Source: Prorocentrum cordatum
Lineage: Eukaryota > Sar > Dinophyceae > Prorocentrales > Prorocentraceae
Reading direction: 5' to 3'
Length of the DNA: 64,000 bases
Assembly (NCBI GenBank): GCA_963575745.1
Contig: CAUYUJ010006558.1
Location: 369,501-433,500 of the forward strand
Translations under genes and position numbers: made by a program
Notes under the pieces: generated by a model
Databases searched by the model: none
The model's input: only the letters and a program-made list of their open reading frames with translations
What the model was told of the DNA's origin: nothing
Shown: positions 40,134-51,957 of the stretch, in pieces
Layout of the letters: each line of letters begins with the position of its first letter
Numbering within the stretch: position 1 is the stretch's first letter

Positions 40134-41186
40134 TCACAGCACGTCGAACACCTCCCCGATCTCTATCACCACGCCGTCCGCCTCCACCACGAAGGGCAGC
40201 GGAGCGCGGAACTCCCCCGGCCCGGGCTCCGCGTCCAGGCCGCCGCCCACGAAGGCGTCCCCGTCGGCACCCGCGGGCTCCCAGCGCAGCCGCACCGAGG
40301 CGGCGGAGAGGCGCAGGCGCCGCAGCGGCAGGGCGCCGCCCTTGCTGCCGTCGCGCCACGGCGAGGCCGGCAGCCAGAGCGCCTTAAGCGTCGGGGTCCA
40401 CCAGATCGGCAGCTGCCCCCAGGGCTCCGCCGCCTCGCCTGCGAAGCGCATCCCGCCCCAGCCGCGCACGCGGATGCGGCCGGCGCCGTCCGTGAAGACG
40501 GCGGCTGGGCCGTCCGCCTCGAAGGCGATGTCGCGCAGCTCGGAGGGGACGCCCCAGACGTCGCCGTTCGCGCTGTCGGCCTTGGCGTCGTTCACCATCA
40601 GGCGCTTCCCCCACAAGGCCGCCGTGAACAGGCGCTCGCTCAGGACGGCGGCGGACATCTGGACCACCTCGAGGTACGGCCCAACCGGGGAGGTGTCGTA
40701 CTCCAGGCACACGCTGCCGCCCAGCGTGGCCCCGAACACGGAGATCGCCTGCACGCCCTCGGCCACCGGGCCCTCAGGCGCGCTGACCAACGCAGGGCGG
40801 AAGCGCACGCGGCCCGTGAACGACCAGGGGAAGGCGCCGTCCCTCTCAGGGGCGGCTTTGCAGCAGCGAGCCACCCGCCGCCCCCGCCGCCGGGAGGCCG
40901 CCGCCACGGCAGCGGCCGACGCGAGAGCGGCGACCGCGCCCGCGCCCGCGCCCGCTGCCTCGCGGCAGCAGCGGCCGAGGGCGGGCCGGGGGCCAGCGCC
41001 TCTGGCGGGCGCCAGCGCGGGCACGCCCAGCGGCGGGCCCGACCCCACACGGCAGTGCCCCGTGGCAGGAGCGAGCATCGCTGTGGGGAGGCCCTGGCCA
41101 GCGATGCCGCTGCTCGGGCAGAAGCGCGAGGCGCGAGCGCGGCGCTGGAGCAGCGGGGCGGTGGTCGGCAGCTCTTCTCCTCTCAC
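40134..41186 (-). CDS. NXD1-like, acetoacetate-decarboxylase-fold protein, probably plastid
   Basis: An uninterrupted 350-codon frame ends TGA at 40134. The first 110 residues are a targeting-type leader: Ala/Pro/Arg-rich with a hydrophobic AGAGAVAALASAAAVAAAS followed by RRRGRR, as in bipartite dinoflagellate plastid leaders. MLAPATGH (codon 36) is an alternative start. The mature domain begins FPWSFTGRVRFRPALV and contains VFGATLGGSVCLEYDTSPVG, GPYLEVVQMSA, GKRLMVNDAKADS and VWGVPSELRDIAF. This order (PW.F.G, FG.TLGG, YD.SP.G, VN...A, G.PS) resembles plant NEOXANTHIN-DEFICIENT 1, a carotenoid-related member of the acetoacetate-decarboxylase-like superfamily. The assignment is by motif recall, not alignment. 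The absence of introns could mean retroposition, but no convincing SL relic precedes it. Confidence -1.
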   Translation of the reverse strand: MRGEELPTTAPLLQRRARASRFCPSSGIAGQGLPTAMLAPATGHCRVGSGPPLGVPALAPARGAGPRPALGRCCREAAGAGAGAVAALASAAAVAAASRRRGRRVARCCKAAPERDGAFPWSFTGRVRFRPALVSAPEGPVAEGVQAISVFGATLGGSVCLEYDTSPVGPYLEVVQMSAAVLSERLFTAALWGKRLMVNDAKADSANGDVWGVPSELRDIAFEADGPAAVFTDGAGRIRVRGWGGMRFAGEAAEPWGQLPIWWTPTLKALWLPASPWRDGSKGGALPLRRLRLSAASVRLRWEPAGADGDAFVGGGLDAEPGPGEFRAPLPFVVEADGVVIEIGEVFDVL

Positions 41187-42840
41187 TGGGCGCCCCGCCT
41201 ATAGAAGCCCAACGACGTGCTATGTTTCAAGGCGCGGATCCCCAGAGGTCTAGTAATGGGCCTGTTTCCCACAATCACCACCATAAGTTGGAGGGGGAAG
41301 GGGGTCCTCCTCCTCCTCCTCCTCCTCCTCCTCCTCCTCCTCCTCCTCCTCATCTCCCCCTCCTCCTCCTCATCCTCCACATCCTTCCCCCCGTACTTCT
41401 GGTGGTGGTGGTCGTGGTGGAAGACAGGCCCATCATCTAGAACGGTTCCCCGGGGCTGGAGTTCCATCGTGAACCCTTTTCTGTCACTGTCCCAGGGCCC
41501 TCAGAGGCCACAGAATCCCACAACCCCTCTTACCTTCGGGGAGGGGGACCCTCCCCCTCCCCTCCCTGTTTTTTTTGTTGTTTGAAGAGGGACCGATGTG
41601 TCAGAGGGTCCTTTTTCGGACACTGGGGACCAATGTTTGACACCCCTCACGAGGATCGTGGCCTCCGAGGGGGGGAGGGAAATCGAGTACTCCCCCTCTT
41701 TTGACCAACTGCCTCCAAGATGGCCCCCAGAGGCCCCCCAGGGCTCCCAAGAGGCCCCCAAGAGAGCTCCAAGAGCGCCAAAAAAACAACCCAAAGGCCT
41801 CCAAGGGGCACCCGAGAGGCACTCAAAAGGCCCCCGAGCGGCCTCAGAGAGCCCAAGATGACCTCCAAGATGCTCCAAGAGGCCCCAAGACCGCTCCAAG
41901 ACGGCTCAAGATGGCCACGGAGCCTCCCCAGGAGGCCGCCAAGAAGCCAACATCCTTCGATTATGCGTGTCTGTTCTTTCCCCCCATCAGCTCTCATGGG
42001 CATCGATTATGGATGGGCTGGCGGGGATACGCAAAGCGTTAAGAATTTCCAGGAACCTCCCGTCGTGAGTCCCCACAACGACTGAAAAGAGGTGGGGTCA
42101 ACCACCCCCTCCGCCACCAACATCAGGGTGCCTCTCCCGTCGGCTGAGAAGACCGATGTCTTACTCCCAATACCCGAGTCCCTTTTCCACCGCTGGTGGC
42201 GCTGCCCCACCTAGCCCATGTATCCCTCGTTCTCCTCATCTGCCCCATCATTATCGCGTTCTCGTTCTCGTTCTCTCTTGCTGTCTCTCTCTCTATCTCT
42301 CTCTCTCTCTCGTCACGCCCTGCTCGTACAAACCCTCCTTCGTGAGAGTTGAAAACATGGCAGACTCCATGGGATGCCGTTGATTGACCGGGACCCACCC
42401 GTTCGTCACACACGTTTAAAGCAGATACTGGTCGCCAGGTGTGGCCCATCCCTCAGGCGGGCGGCGGAGCGGCCCCGCTGCCGATCCAGGGGTTCGTCAT
42501 CAAGGATTGCCGTAAGAGAAAGGGGGGGACACTGCGAGCGGGAAGGTTGGCCGGTCGAGAGGTTGATCGTTCGATTGTGTGTAATCGAGTTCTTCGAGGG
42601 GGGCGTCACGGAAGCATCTCCCTCTTGAAGAGTGACTCCGGTTACTCCTCTTCCTATTCCCCCCCTCCTCCTCCTCTTCCTCCTCCTCGTTCTCCTGTTC
42701 CTCTTGGCGGGCCACGGGCCCGGTCAGCCCAACTCTGTGATCGGGGACTGGCGCACTCCACCCCAAGAACGACCGCACGTTCCGGACGAGGGCCAGTCCT
42801 AGGGGCGAGGGGCGGGAATGCGGCCGACACATTGTCCCCC
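41187..42840. other. No gene; CTC tract, phased array, CT microsatellite
   Basis: (CTC)n at 41306-41352. A phased CCAAGANGGCC array at 41700-41950. CT/CTCTTG-type microsatellite at 42255-42312. A pyrimidine tract at 42650-42700. The rest is unremarkable. Confidence -1.
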
Positions 42841-43115
42841 AACCGATCGGTCGAAACCCTCCAGGTCCTTGACCGCAGTCGGTTCGGAGCCCAAATAGCT
42901 CGCAAACCTCAGGCCGACATTTTTCCCTCACGCTCGTGCTTCGGGCGAAGGAAGGTGATGGCAACTTTTTCTGTTCAGTCGAAGAGCCTCTCGAGCTCAA
43001 GTGGCCAATGGCAAACGCTTCATGTCTGCAAATTACATCATGTTGTTGCCTTGCTACACTAAGGACGGGCAGGATCGAATACGTTAACCACAACAGCCTC
43101 AGAAACACCTCCGAA
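42841..43115 (-). repeat. Candidate 3' LTR
   Basis: About 70-75% similar by eye to 47908-48171, in direct orientation, 5.07 kb apart. No polypurine tract is obvious just upstream of it in the element sense. Confidence -1.
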
Positions 43116-43389
43116 AAAAATGTACGAAGTGCAATTCAATCTGGTGAACGAAGGGCTGAAACACCTATTGTACTCTCACCGGGATAACATAAGAGAGATC
43201 GCTGCAGCACTGAATATATCCTGCACTCGATCGAAAAAAACTGCGCCAATTCACGTCGCGATCTGAAACTCGACTGAGAGATATACATTCGTCGACAGAA
43301 AAAATTAGCCTGGCGAAAGACCCAACCATATGCACTTGTGAATACCGCAATTGTGAATACCATCTTCGCCCGCGCTCCCTATGTGGCCA

Positions 43390-43590
43390 CGGCTTCCCGC
43401 CGGGGCCCGACATGCTCAGGAACGCGTTCGTGGTCGTCTTCGCGGGCGCCGACGACGACAAGAACGGCGCCCCTTTGACCGAGGAGCAAAAGCAGGAGAG
43501 GGCTTTGAGAGCCATGAGGGTGGAGGTGGCGTTGCACGTCGACAAGGTGGAGTACGACGCCCAAACGCGGTTGCTGAAGCAGCACAACTA
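43390..43590 (+). CDS. Unrecognised protein-like fragment
   Basis: Forward frame reading MLRNAFVVVFAGADDDKNGA, then EEQKQERALRAMRVEVALH and VDKVEYDAQTRLLKQHN, then running into the 89-bp satellite. Its composition is that of an ordinary protein exon, unlike the flanks. It may be a captured host exon or part of a repeat. The family is not known to me. Confidence -1.
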
Positions 43591-44690
43591 TGGGGCCACG
43601 ATCCTGGTGAGGGGTGTGCCGCAATGTCCCGGGGCCGCCGTGCGAACCCTGCCACTGGCGCCTTCGGTGGAGCTCCTGTGAGGCCACGATCCTCATGAGG
43701 GGTGTGCCGAAACGGCCCGAGGCCGCCATGCGAACCCTGCCGCTGGGGCCTTCGGTGGAGCTCCCTATGGGGCCGCGATGCTTGTGAGGGGTGGGCCGAA
43801 ATGGCTTGAGGCCGCCATGCGAACCCTGCCACTGGCGCCTTCGGTGGAGCTCCCTATGGGGCCACGATCCACGCGAGGGGTGCGACGAAATGGCCCGAGA
43901 CCGCCATGCGAACCCTGCCGGTGGAGCCCCAATATGGGGCCACAATCCTCGTGAGGGGTGTGCCGAAATGGCCCGAGGCCGCCATTCGAACCCTGCCACT
44001 GGGGTCCTCTGGTGGAGCTCCTGTGAGGCCACGACCCTCGTGAGGGGTGTGCCGAAAAGGCCCGAGGCCACCGTGCGAACCCTGCCACTGGCGCCTTCGA
44101 TGGAGCCCCCTTATGGGGCCACGGTCCTCGCGAGAGGTTTGCCAAAGTGGCCCGAGGCCGCCATGCGAACCCTGCTTCTGGGGCCTCCGGCGGAGCCCCC
44201 TATGGGGCCACGGTCCTCGCGAGAGGTTTGCCAAAATGACCCGAGGCCGCCATGCGAACCTTGCTTCTGGGGCCTTCGGTGAGGCTCCCTATGGGGCCAC
44301 GGTCCTCGTGAGGGGTGCGCCGAAATGGCCTGAGGCCGCCATGCGAGCCCTGCCACTGGGGCCTTCGGCGGAGCTTCCCATAAAGCCACGATCCTCGTGA
44401 GGGCTGTGCCGAAATGGCCCGAGGCCGCCATGCGAACTTTGCGACTGGCGCCTTCGGTGGAGCTCCTATGAGGCCACGATCCTCGTGAGGGGTGCGCCGA
44501 CATGGCTCGAGGCCGCCATGCGAACCCTGCCGCTGGCGCCTTCGGTGGAGCCCCTGTCAGGCCGCGATCCTCGCGAGGGGTGCGCCGAAATGGCCCGAGG
44601 CCATCATGCGAACCCTGCCCCTGGAGCCTTCGGCGGAGCTCTGATGGGGCCACGATCCTTGTGAGGGGCGCGCCGAATGTGCCCGAGGCC
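43585..44690. repeat. 89-bp satellite, about 12 units
   Basis: The unit contains GGGGCCACGATCCTCGTGAG, then GGGTGTGCCGAAATGGCCCG, AGGCCGCCATGCGAACCCTG, and CCTTCGGTGGAGCTCC. Marker spacing is 87-90 bp, with one 77-bp unit. A related core reappears at 63725-64000. All long frames across it are artefacts. Confidence -1.
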
Positions 44691-44721
44691 GCAGCCGTCG
44701 CGCGCGCTGGGCGCCCTTGCC

Positions 44722-46562
44722 TGATGCCCGCGCTGTCGCGGTGCTTCGGTCAGCTCCGAATGGCTGCCGTTGACCTACCACATCTTGCGCTTGCCCTCCT
44801 AAAGGTCTCTCGCCTTCTGGGCGCCCCAGGCTATAACGAAGTCCCGACGTCGGTGAAGCTGCTCAATGCCGAGGTCCTGGGCCAGAAGTCTGCCATAGGC
44901 GCAATCGGTACCTCTGTGATCTATCTCCACCGCGGCTCCAATAAAATCCACCGCCTTCTCCCGCGGCGGCATCCCCTCTCCAAGACCCGCGGGCGGACAG
45001 ATCGGTTACTGAGCGCGAACATGGCCTGGAATGTTACGCGACGAGAAAGTCTGATCCGCGCGCCCCCTCACACAAGCATCGGAACTCTCCGGCATGTCGA
45101 CAGTATAGAACCCGCGCTGTCGACGCAGCTGAAACCAATTGCCGCCTCCATCCCAGCATGCCCTCGCGTCCGCGACATCAACAACCATGCCGAGCCCCTC
45201 CATCACAGGTCTGGCGAACAAAAGCAGCAGCGCGTGGCCTGGGATCGCATGCGCGAGTATCTCCGCGCATCGGCCTCCGGGGGGGGGTGGAATCATCGCA
45301 CATGCTGCCGCCTCGCCGATCGCGCGGTTGCCGCGCCTGGAAGCCTTGGAGCATGGGCGGAACTTCATCTGCTTCGCTGCGATTAGCAAATTAGCGCCTG
45401 GCATCTTGCCCTGCGCGCGGGCGCGCTCACGTTGCTCATCGACACGATGCCGACGACGTCCGAATGCCATTCTTCATCGGGAAGCGCGAGCTCCAATGCA
45501 TTTCCGACGCGGGCCTCCACCTGGGACCCCCTGTCCAGCCATGCACTGGTGGAAGAGCACGCGGCCTGGCAGCTCGCAAAGCGCCTGCGTCCTCCAGCTG
45601 CGGGCCGCAGCAGGCTCCCCCGCGCGCTCGCCTCGCCCTCCGCGCCGCTGCTCGAGGTGGACCTTCCGGCGGAACATCCGGCGAGCGTCGCGATCCTCAA
45701 CTCGCCCGTCCTTCAAGCGCGTCGAATCCATCCCCGCCCTGCAACTTCGCCCCCGCATGATCGACCGCAGCTGGCACTCGGGCGGGGCCATCCAGACGTC
45801 GCCTGGCTGCCCCTCGTCGATCAGCTGGAGGATCTTCCTCGGCGCGACGTTCTCGCTGAAATCCCGGCCGTCGCGCGCGCCAAGCGCCCTTGGCTGACGC
45901 CCGCGCTGTTGCAATGCTTTCGTCAACTCCGAATGGCCGCCATTGGCATCCCACATCTTGCGCTTCCCCTCCGAATTGTCTCTCGCCTTCTGGACGCCCT
46001 GGACTAGCCATCCGCTGGCTTCCCCCGCGATGTCCCGGCGTCGGCGAAGCTGAAACGCACGCCATCGTCGCAGTCGGTATCGCTGCGATCTGTCTCTACC
46101 ATGGCTCCAATAAAATCCACCGTCTTCTCATGCGGTAGCACCGCCTCTCCAAGACCCGCGCGCGGACTGATCAAGTGCCAAGCGCGAACATGGCCGGAAG
46201 GTTACGCGGCAAGAAAAACCGATCCGCGCGCTCCTTCACACGAACATCTAAACTCTCCGGCACGTCGATACTGTAGCACCCGAGCTGTTGACGCAGCTGA
46301 CACCAGTTGCCGTCTCCATCCCAGCATGCCCTCGCGCCCGCGACATCAACCACAATGCCGAGCTCCTCCATCACAGGTCTAGCGAAGAGCAACGGCGCGT
46401 GACCTGGGATCACATGCGCGAGTGTCTCCACGCATCGATCTCCAGGGGATGTTGGAATCATCTCACATGCTGCCGCCTCGCCTATCGGGTCGTTGCCGCG
46501 CCTGACAGCCTTGGATCTGGAGAACTTGATCTGCTTCACTGCGACTACTCTGGCGAGCAGTT
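44722..46562 (-). pseudogene. Copia-type protease region, duplicated, with PPEC-type domain between
   Basis: Segments 44728-45401 and 45899-46562 are a diverged direct duplication (about 80% by eye). Both read, in reverse, a protease-like stretch (HVIPGHAPLLFARPVMEELG, VVDVAGARACWDGDGNW, QLRQQLGCYSIDVPE). The interval 45474-45900 encodes DFSENVAPRKILQLIDEGQP, GDVWMAPPECQLRS and SWRTQALCELPG, which resembles a segment of dinoflagellate Copia-like polyproteins, from memory. Multiple frameshifts and stops; non-functional. Confidence -1.
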
Positions 46563-46564
46563 GC

Positions 46565-47860
46565 ATGCAGTAGCCCTGAATCGTCTCGCTTCTGGCAATG
46601 ACATTGGTGGTCGAGTCCACTTGCGTTGTAGATACCTTCGGCCTCGCTGGCGGCCATTCCCGACGCTGCCTCGCCGTCGCCAGCGCGATGTCTCTTCCTG
46701 CCGTAGCGCGGGCAGTACTAGGCGAAGTGACCTCGACCTCCACATCTTAAACAAATCTTCTCCGCGGTGGCTCGCGGCGGCGGATGAGGAGGCTGGGGCT
46801 CGCGCCCAGCCTTGCCGTGCGCTTTACATGGGCCGCGCGCCGATACTCGCCCTCTCGCTGGGGTCGCCCGAAGAATGACGGGCGCCGCGCTACGCTGCGG
46901 CGGCGGCGGCGCCATGGCCTTGCCGGGTGAATACCGCGAACCACACTCACGCCGTTTCTGCCGCGCGTTCGCGCGCGCTGCCATAGTCTCATCATGCTGA
47001 TCCACATCGTGCGCCTGGTCCGCAACGGGGGCGCTGAGCGAGGCGGTCTCGCTGTAGTAAACCGCCTCCGCGTCGAAACCCGGCACTTGTTGAGCGCCAG
47101 AGTGGTCCTCGCCACCGTCGTCGTAGTAGGTGTGCTCGTCGTCGTCGCCGTAGTAGGCACCGCCCTGGTACTCGTTGAACTCCTCGTGGTCGTCCACGCG
47201 ACAAGGGGCAACTCCTGAACTCGCCCGGTGGCTCGGCGTCGAGTCCAGGCCGGACGTCTTCTCCATCTCGCTCTCGACCTTGGCCAACGTGAAGTCGCAT
47301 CCACCTTGATTCGCGATCGCTTGCTTGCCTTCTTTGTCCAGCCAAGCCATTCGCAACCAGAACCAACCAAACACCTTGTCTGGGAGACTCTCATCATGCG
47401 ATCGTTCTTTCCGCTCCGACATCCAAGACCTCGTCAAATAATAAGCCAGAGTCTCTCTGGGCTTGCGGGCTGCCTTGAGAAGAATTGCCCAAAATCCGTC
47501 GGGAGTTCTGTAATCTGATCGTACTTGTACGCCCTGTCACTGTCAGGCGCCTCGAGGGTGGTCTGCCAGCCCTTCTCCTTCTGGATCTCTGATATGGGGA
47601 GATTGCCGACCACTTCGGACGCTCAACCCAACAGGCCAAGCATAGTCTCGAAGCCTACTCCGTTATCCTGCTCGCGGCGTCGAACTTTCGCGGCGTAGGT
47701 GCCAAGTTTCTTCCGAAACGTTTGGTAGCCATCAATCGAGCCATCGAACTCTGGGGCTCTGCCAATGAAGCCTGTCGAACTCTGGCCGCCTTCGCCTTGT
47801 CGCGTTGCTGCGGCTGCTCTTCAACCAGCACTGGGCGGCGCCACGCGGTCCCATGGGTCA
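46565..47860 (-). pseudogene. Copia-type Gag remnant with CCHC zinc knuckle
   Basis: Reverse frame 47437-46718 reads KVFGWFWLRMAWLDKEGKQA, then an acidic, Tyr-rich linker (YYGDDDEHTYYDDGGEDHSG) and a CCHC start CLRCGGRGHFA at about 46720-46755. After a shift the last Cys-containing portion (CPRYGRKRH in another frame) continues. The N-terminal Gag part is broken over at least two frames up to the primer-binding site. Confidence -1.
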
Positions 47861-47892
47861 TGCTGAATACTGTCCGTCTGTCCGTAGAGAAA

Positions 47893-47907
47893 CTGCTCCG
47901 CTACCAA
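47893..47907 (-). other. Candidate primer-binding site
   Basis: TTGGTAGCGGAGCAG lies directly inside the 5' LTR end, resembling the initiator-Met-tRNA-type site TGGTATCAGAGC of Ty1/Copia elements. Confidence -1.
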
Positions 47908-48171
47908 TGTCAATCGGTCGAAGTTTTCTGAATCCTCGATTGCATCTGGTTCGAAGGCAAAACACAAACCTCAGAACGAGACACTCTTTCACGCTCGTGC
48001 TGCAGACGAGGGACTGTGATGGTAATCTCTTCTGGTCCGTCGAGAAGCCCCTCGAGCTGAAATGGCAATAGCAAGTGCTTCATGTCAGCATATGTGCATC
48101 ATGCGTGCTGCACTCCAGAGGGGCACACGTTAACTAGTCAGAACAGCCTCTGAAACACCTCCGGCAACACA
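47908..48171 (-). repeat. Candidate 5' LTR
   Basis: In the element sense it begins TGTTGCCGGAGGTGTTTC and ends GACCGATTGACA, giving the TG...CA ends expected of an LTR. It is paired with 42841-43115. Confidence -1.
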
Positions 48172-50974
48172 TTGCATGAAGTGTCATACATTACTCCTCC
48201 CCCTCCTCTTACTCCTCCTCCCCCTTCTCCCACATCTTCTCGTCGTCGTCTTGTTCCTCCTGATATTTTCAAGCGCGTTTGTTTCCCTCCGTGCACCCCA
48301 GGACGTTTCTGGAGGCCTCCGCAGGACACCTCCAGAGGCGGAGACCTCTGGGGCCTCCCGAAGCCACCCTATCTCGGACTGCTACTGACAGGGTCAGTGC
48401 AAACCCAGGTGAGTTAGGCTGCGCAGGATCCTTCAAAATCCTGCAGGACCATGCGCGCTAACCTGGGTCAATGCAATGCACCCCTTGCCTCTGCAGGATC
48501 CTGCAAGATCTGGCGCTCTGGTTGACTCCCATTTGCAATGACCCCCCTCTCAAAGCTCGCGGCAACCTCCGCGCTTCACGTATCCGGGGACGCGCGGCGC
48601 GCATGCGGCGCAGTCGTCGCCGCGCCGTTGCGGGGCGCCTCCTTCGGAGAAATGGCGGCGCTGTGGCCCTTGGCCGAGAGGCGCGCGAGGCGCGGTGAAT
48701 CCTCCTCGCGCCCGCCCGGTGGGCCCTCGACAGAGAAGGCTCCTGCTGTCGGCAAGTGCGGGGCGCTCCTATACCTGTGGATAAGGGGGACAGGGAGGGG
48801 TTCCCCCTGTAGGGGAAGGGAGGGGCCAGGCCTGGTCCCGGCCCCGGCCCCGGCCCCGGCCCTGGCCCCGGCCCCGGCTTTTGCCCCAGGTCCTGGCCCC
48901 GGCCCCGGCCGTGGCCCTGGCCCCAGGGTCCCCGGCGGGGACCCCGGGGTCCCGGGGGAGGTCCCGCCTGAAGGGTCGGCGGCACAGGGCAGAAGGCCGC
49001 CACAGACATCTTCGTGCCCGTGCGGGTGGGCCTCCGACCGAAGGCCCTCGTCGGCAATTGGCTCGTGCTTCAGACTCGTCTGGGTCCCGCAGTCCCGTGG
49101 ATCCCTGCCCCACGCGCCCCCCTCGGACGAGAAGCGGGAGCGCGAGCGCACTCGTGGCGCGCTCGCTCCAGCGGGCAGGAAGCCGCAGGAGCCCGCTCAT
49201 CTGGGGGCCGAAGGAGGGTTGCGAAGGAGCAGGGCAGGCGAGGCGGATCGCAGGACGAAGCGGGAGGGCGAGGCGATGCGGCGCGCTCCCGCTGGTGGAC
49301 AGCTCCCAGAACTTCGTTGATATCCACCTTCCTGGCGTCACCTTCTTCAGTGCAGCCACAGTTCCCCCACTCTAGCTGGCCCCTGCTTGCTACACCCTCG
49401 ACGCTCGCCCCTGTCACCCTCCCACTCCTCCCCAGCATGCCTCCTCGATGTTCCTCAGATTCACCTCCCCCACCTCCGCTCCTCAGTTCTGCTCCATCCA
49501 GCGCCTGACGATGACGGGCGATGGCAACGACGAACGACGACAATGACGAGCGAGGTCCAGGTCTTTTGTATGCGCCTGCGCCAGGCGTACGCATCCGCAC
49601 ATCGGTGGCTGAGTCTGGCCTCTACCTGGTCGTGCACTTATCAGCCACCGCCACGACCCTCCTCTGCACACAGTCGAAACATGGCCACGGGAACGTGAGT
49701 CGGGAGCACGAGCCCTTCGCCGAACGCCCAAGGCCGCATGGGAATACCCCAACACGAATGGCATCGCAGGCTGAGGATCACAAACACAACGAACATGAGG
49801 GGACCACCAAAAGCTGAGGGTTGCTCGACCCTCGTCACAGGGCAGGTTCCTGCATCGACACCCCGCGCAGTGCTCAGCCTTGAACGACCTCCTGCCTCGG
49901 AGGTACCCCGAGAGGCCCATGACTCCCACGCAGTTCGCCCCGCAGTCTGCCCACACGGGCCCGGGCCTGACGCTGGCCCCCGAAGGCCGCTCAACCTCAA
50001 AAGCCCTCGCCAGCGTCGCGGCCGCGTGGAGGCGAGGCGGACCTGCCGCACCGTACCCGCCGAGATCCCCTTCTTGCTCGCAGCCCTGCGCAGCTCCTGC
50101 GCGCCACAACTTCGGGAAACGAACGATCCGAGGCACGACGACTGCGAGGAGGAGCGATCAAAACTTCCACGCGCTGCCCTGCCGCGCCGCTCCCGACGCC
50201 CCCACCGGACAGGGCACGGCGGGGCGCCCCGGCCGCCGGCGCGCCCGCGGGGCCCCAGCGGTCGAGAGCCCTGGCCTGCCGGAGGTCGTGCGGCAGCGGA
50301 TGCTCCGTGACCCCTCGGACGGGCCCGCCTTCCCAGAGCGAGACGCCGAGCGCGCCGTCCCAGAACGAGCTGTGTCCGGACCCGATGCCATCAAAGCCTT
50401 GCCAGTAGGAGCCCCAAGGAAGGGAGCCCCTCTGGGGCCTCACTTGTGCCTAGATGCGCGGAAGGCACCAAACGAAAGCCGACGGAAGCACCCGTGACAC
50501 ATCGAGCTACTTCGGGGAATCCGCCGACCCCCGCTAACCGCGGGTGAAAATGCGTGGGAGATATTTGGCTGTCCTTCTCCCCTTTCCCCCTACCCTGGGG
50601 TCCAACATGCCATCCCAGAGGCGGGGGGCGGAGGTCCCCCCACGAGCTCGCCAACGCCCCTCCAGGGGCCTCCGGGACCTCCAGATAGCCCCAAACACGG
50701 CCCAAACGCGCCAAAACAGAGCGCCAAGATAGTCTAAAGATGGTTCGGAACGGTCCAAGAGGCCCCCGAGACAGCCCAAGAGTGTTCCCAGAGGGCCGCC
50801 GAGAGGGCAAGAAACAACAAACATCGTTCCATTCCTTCTGGGAAGCATGCATTTTCAGCGTTACTCAAATGTTTCGTCTTGGCAGCGTTCAAGACGGCCG
50901 AAGGAGCCCCAAATCTCATCCCAAAAGGGCCAGTGAGGTCTCCAAGAGTGCCCCAAGAGCGTCTCAGGGATAGT
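48172..50974. other. No confident gene; several short repeats
   Basis: CTC/GTC triplets at 48185-48260. GCAGGATCCT palindromic steps at 48420-48515. A (GGCCCC)n hexamer tract at 48835-48930. Open frames at 49480-50500 on both strands overlap and show no domain. A phased CCAAGANGGCC array lies at 50650-50960. Confidence -1.
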
Positions 50975-51086
50975 GGCCGTCATCGGCCCCCCGCCCCCAG
51001 ATGACGTCACGTTCTGCGCAGGCGGCGTCTGGGAATGCCCAGGGATGACCGAAGCCAAGTAGGAGCAGCATGTAGGTGGCGATCTG

Positions 51087-51545
51087 CACCACAGCGCCTG
51101 TGTACACCAGTGCTCGCGTGCACCACAGCGCGCGTGTACACCACAGCGCCTGCGTACACCGCAACAGCCTCTTGCAACGCAGCGCCTGTGTACATCACAG
51201 CGTTCGCGCGCACCACAGTGCGCGTGTACACCACAGCAACCCTGTGAATCACAACGCCTGAATATACCACAGTGCTCGCGTGCACCACAGCGCACGTGTA
51301 CATCAGTGCCTGCGTACCCCGCAGCAGTCGTGTGCAACGCAGCGCGTGTGTACACCACAGTGCTTGCGTGCACCACAGCGCCTGTGTACACCACAGCACA
51401 GAGAATGTGTACACCACAGCAACCATGTGCAACACAGCACCTTTGTACATCACTGTGCTTGCGTGCACCGCAGCGCCTGTGCACACCACAGCATCCGCGT
51501 GCAACTTAGCGCTGGTGTACACCACAGCGCCTGGTTGCACAAGTC
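51087..51545 (+). repeat. 18-bp minisatellite, left arm, about 25 units
   Basis: Consensus CACCACAGCGCCTGTGTA, with a common variant CACCACAGTGCTTGCGTG. A few units have insertions of 5-18 bp. Confidence -1.
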
Positions 51546-51957
51546 AGGTAGGAGGAACATGTAATTGAGGATCTGGTGCGGACAACTAAACACCACGCCG
51601 GGGAAGTGCTGATGATGAAATGCGATGTTATTTCCTCCTCCTCTTCCACGTCCTCCTCCTACTCTATCACCCAGGTCGGCGCTACAGCGGACGTCCGAAT
51701 CTTAGCGTGCACGGCAAAATGGTCGATTTAATCAGTCCACTTGATTCTCCGACGGCCAATTTTTGGGGATCCTTCTGGTTGCAGATGGGAGGAGTTAGGA
51801 TGATGCGGGAGGTCCAGGGAGGACTCGTAGATTCCGACGGCGGTCTTCTTTCCAGAAATCCGATGCGCAACAAATGTTTATGTGCAGTCCACAAGCGCTC
51901 CATGTTGGCGTAATGAAATATTAAAACATTATATATGCAACAGTGGTGTTCTGTTGT

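Larger units (their letters stand above)
42841..48171 (-). mobile_element. Decayed Ty1/Copia-type LTR element with satellite infill
   Basis: Direct repeats 42841-43115 and 47908-48171 (both with TCACGCTCGTGCT, CCTCGAGCT.AA.TGGC, GCTTCATGTC, ACAGCCTC.GAAACACCTCCG) fit a 3' and a 5' LTR on the reverse strand. Next to the 5' LTR end (..GATTGACA) stands TTGGTAGCGGAGCAG, close to the TGGTATCAGAGC primer-binding site of Copia elements. Gag with a zinc knuckle and protease-like remnants follow. Integrase and RT are not found; an 89-bp satellite occupies that space. Confidence -1.

Noticed and set aside
43390-43590. Naming the protein-like fragment as Pelota/eRF1-like
   Set aside because: Resemblance limited to a short VDKVEYDAQ-type strand; too little to support a name.
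43379-44653. Reverse and forward repetitive protein frames
   Set aside because: Translations of the 89-bp satellite in shifting frames; the unit length is not a multiple of three.
49483-50497. Overlapping open frames of about 200 codons on both strands
   Set aside because: Arg/Pro/Ala composition, mutual overlap, no motif; expected in GC-rich noncoding DNA.
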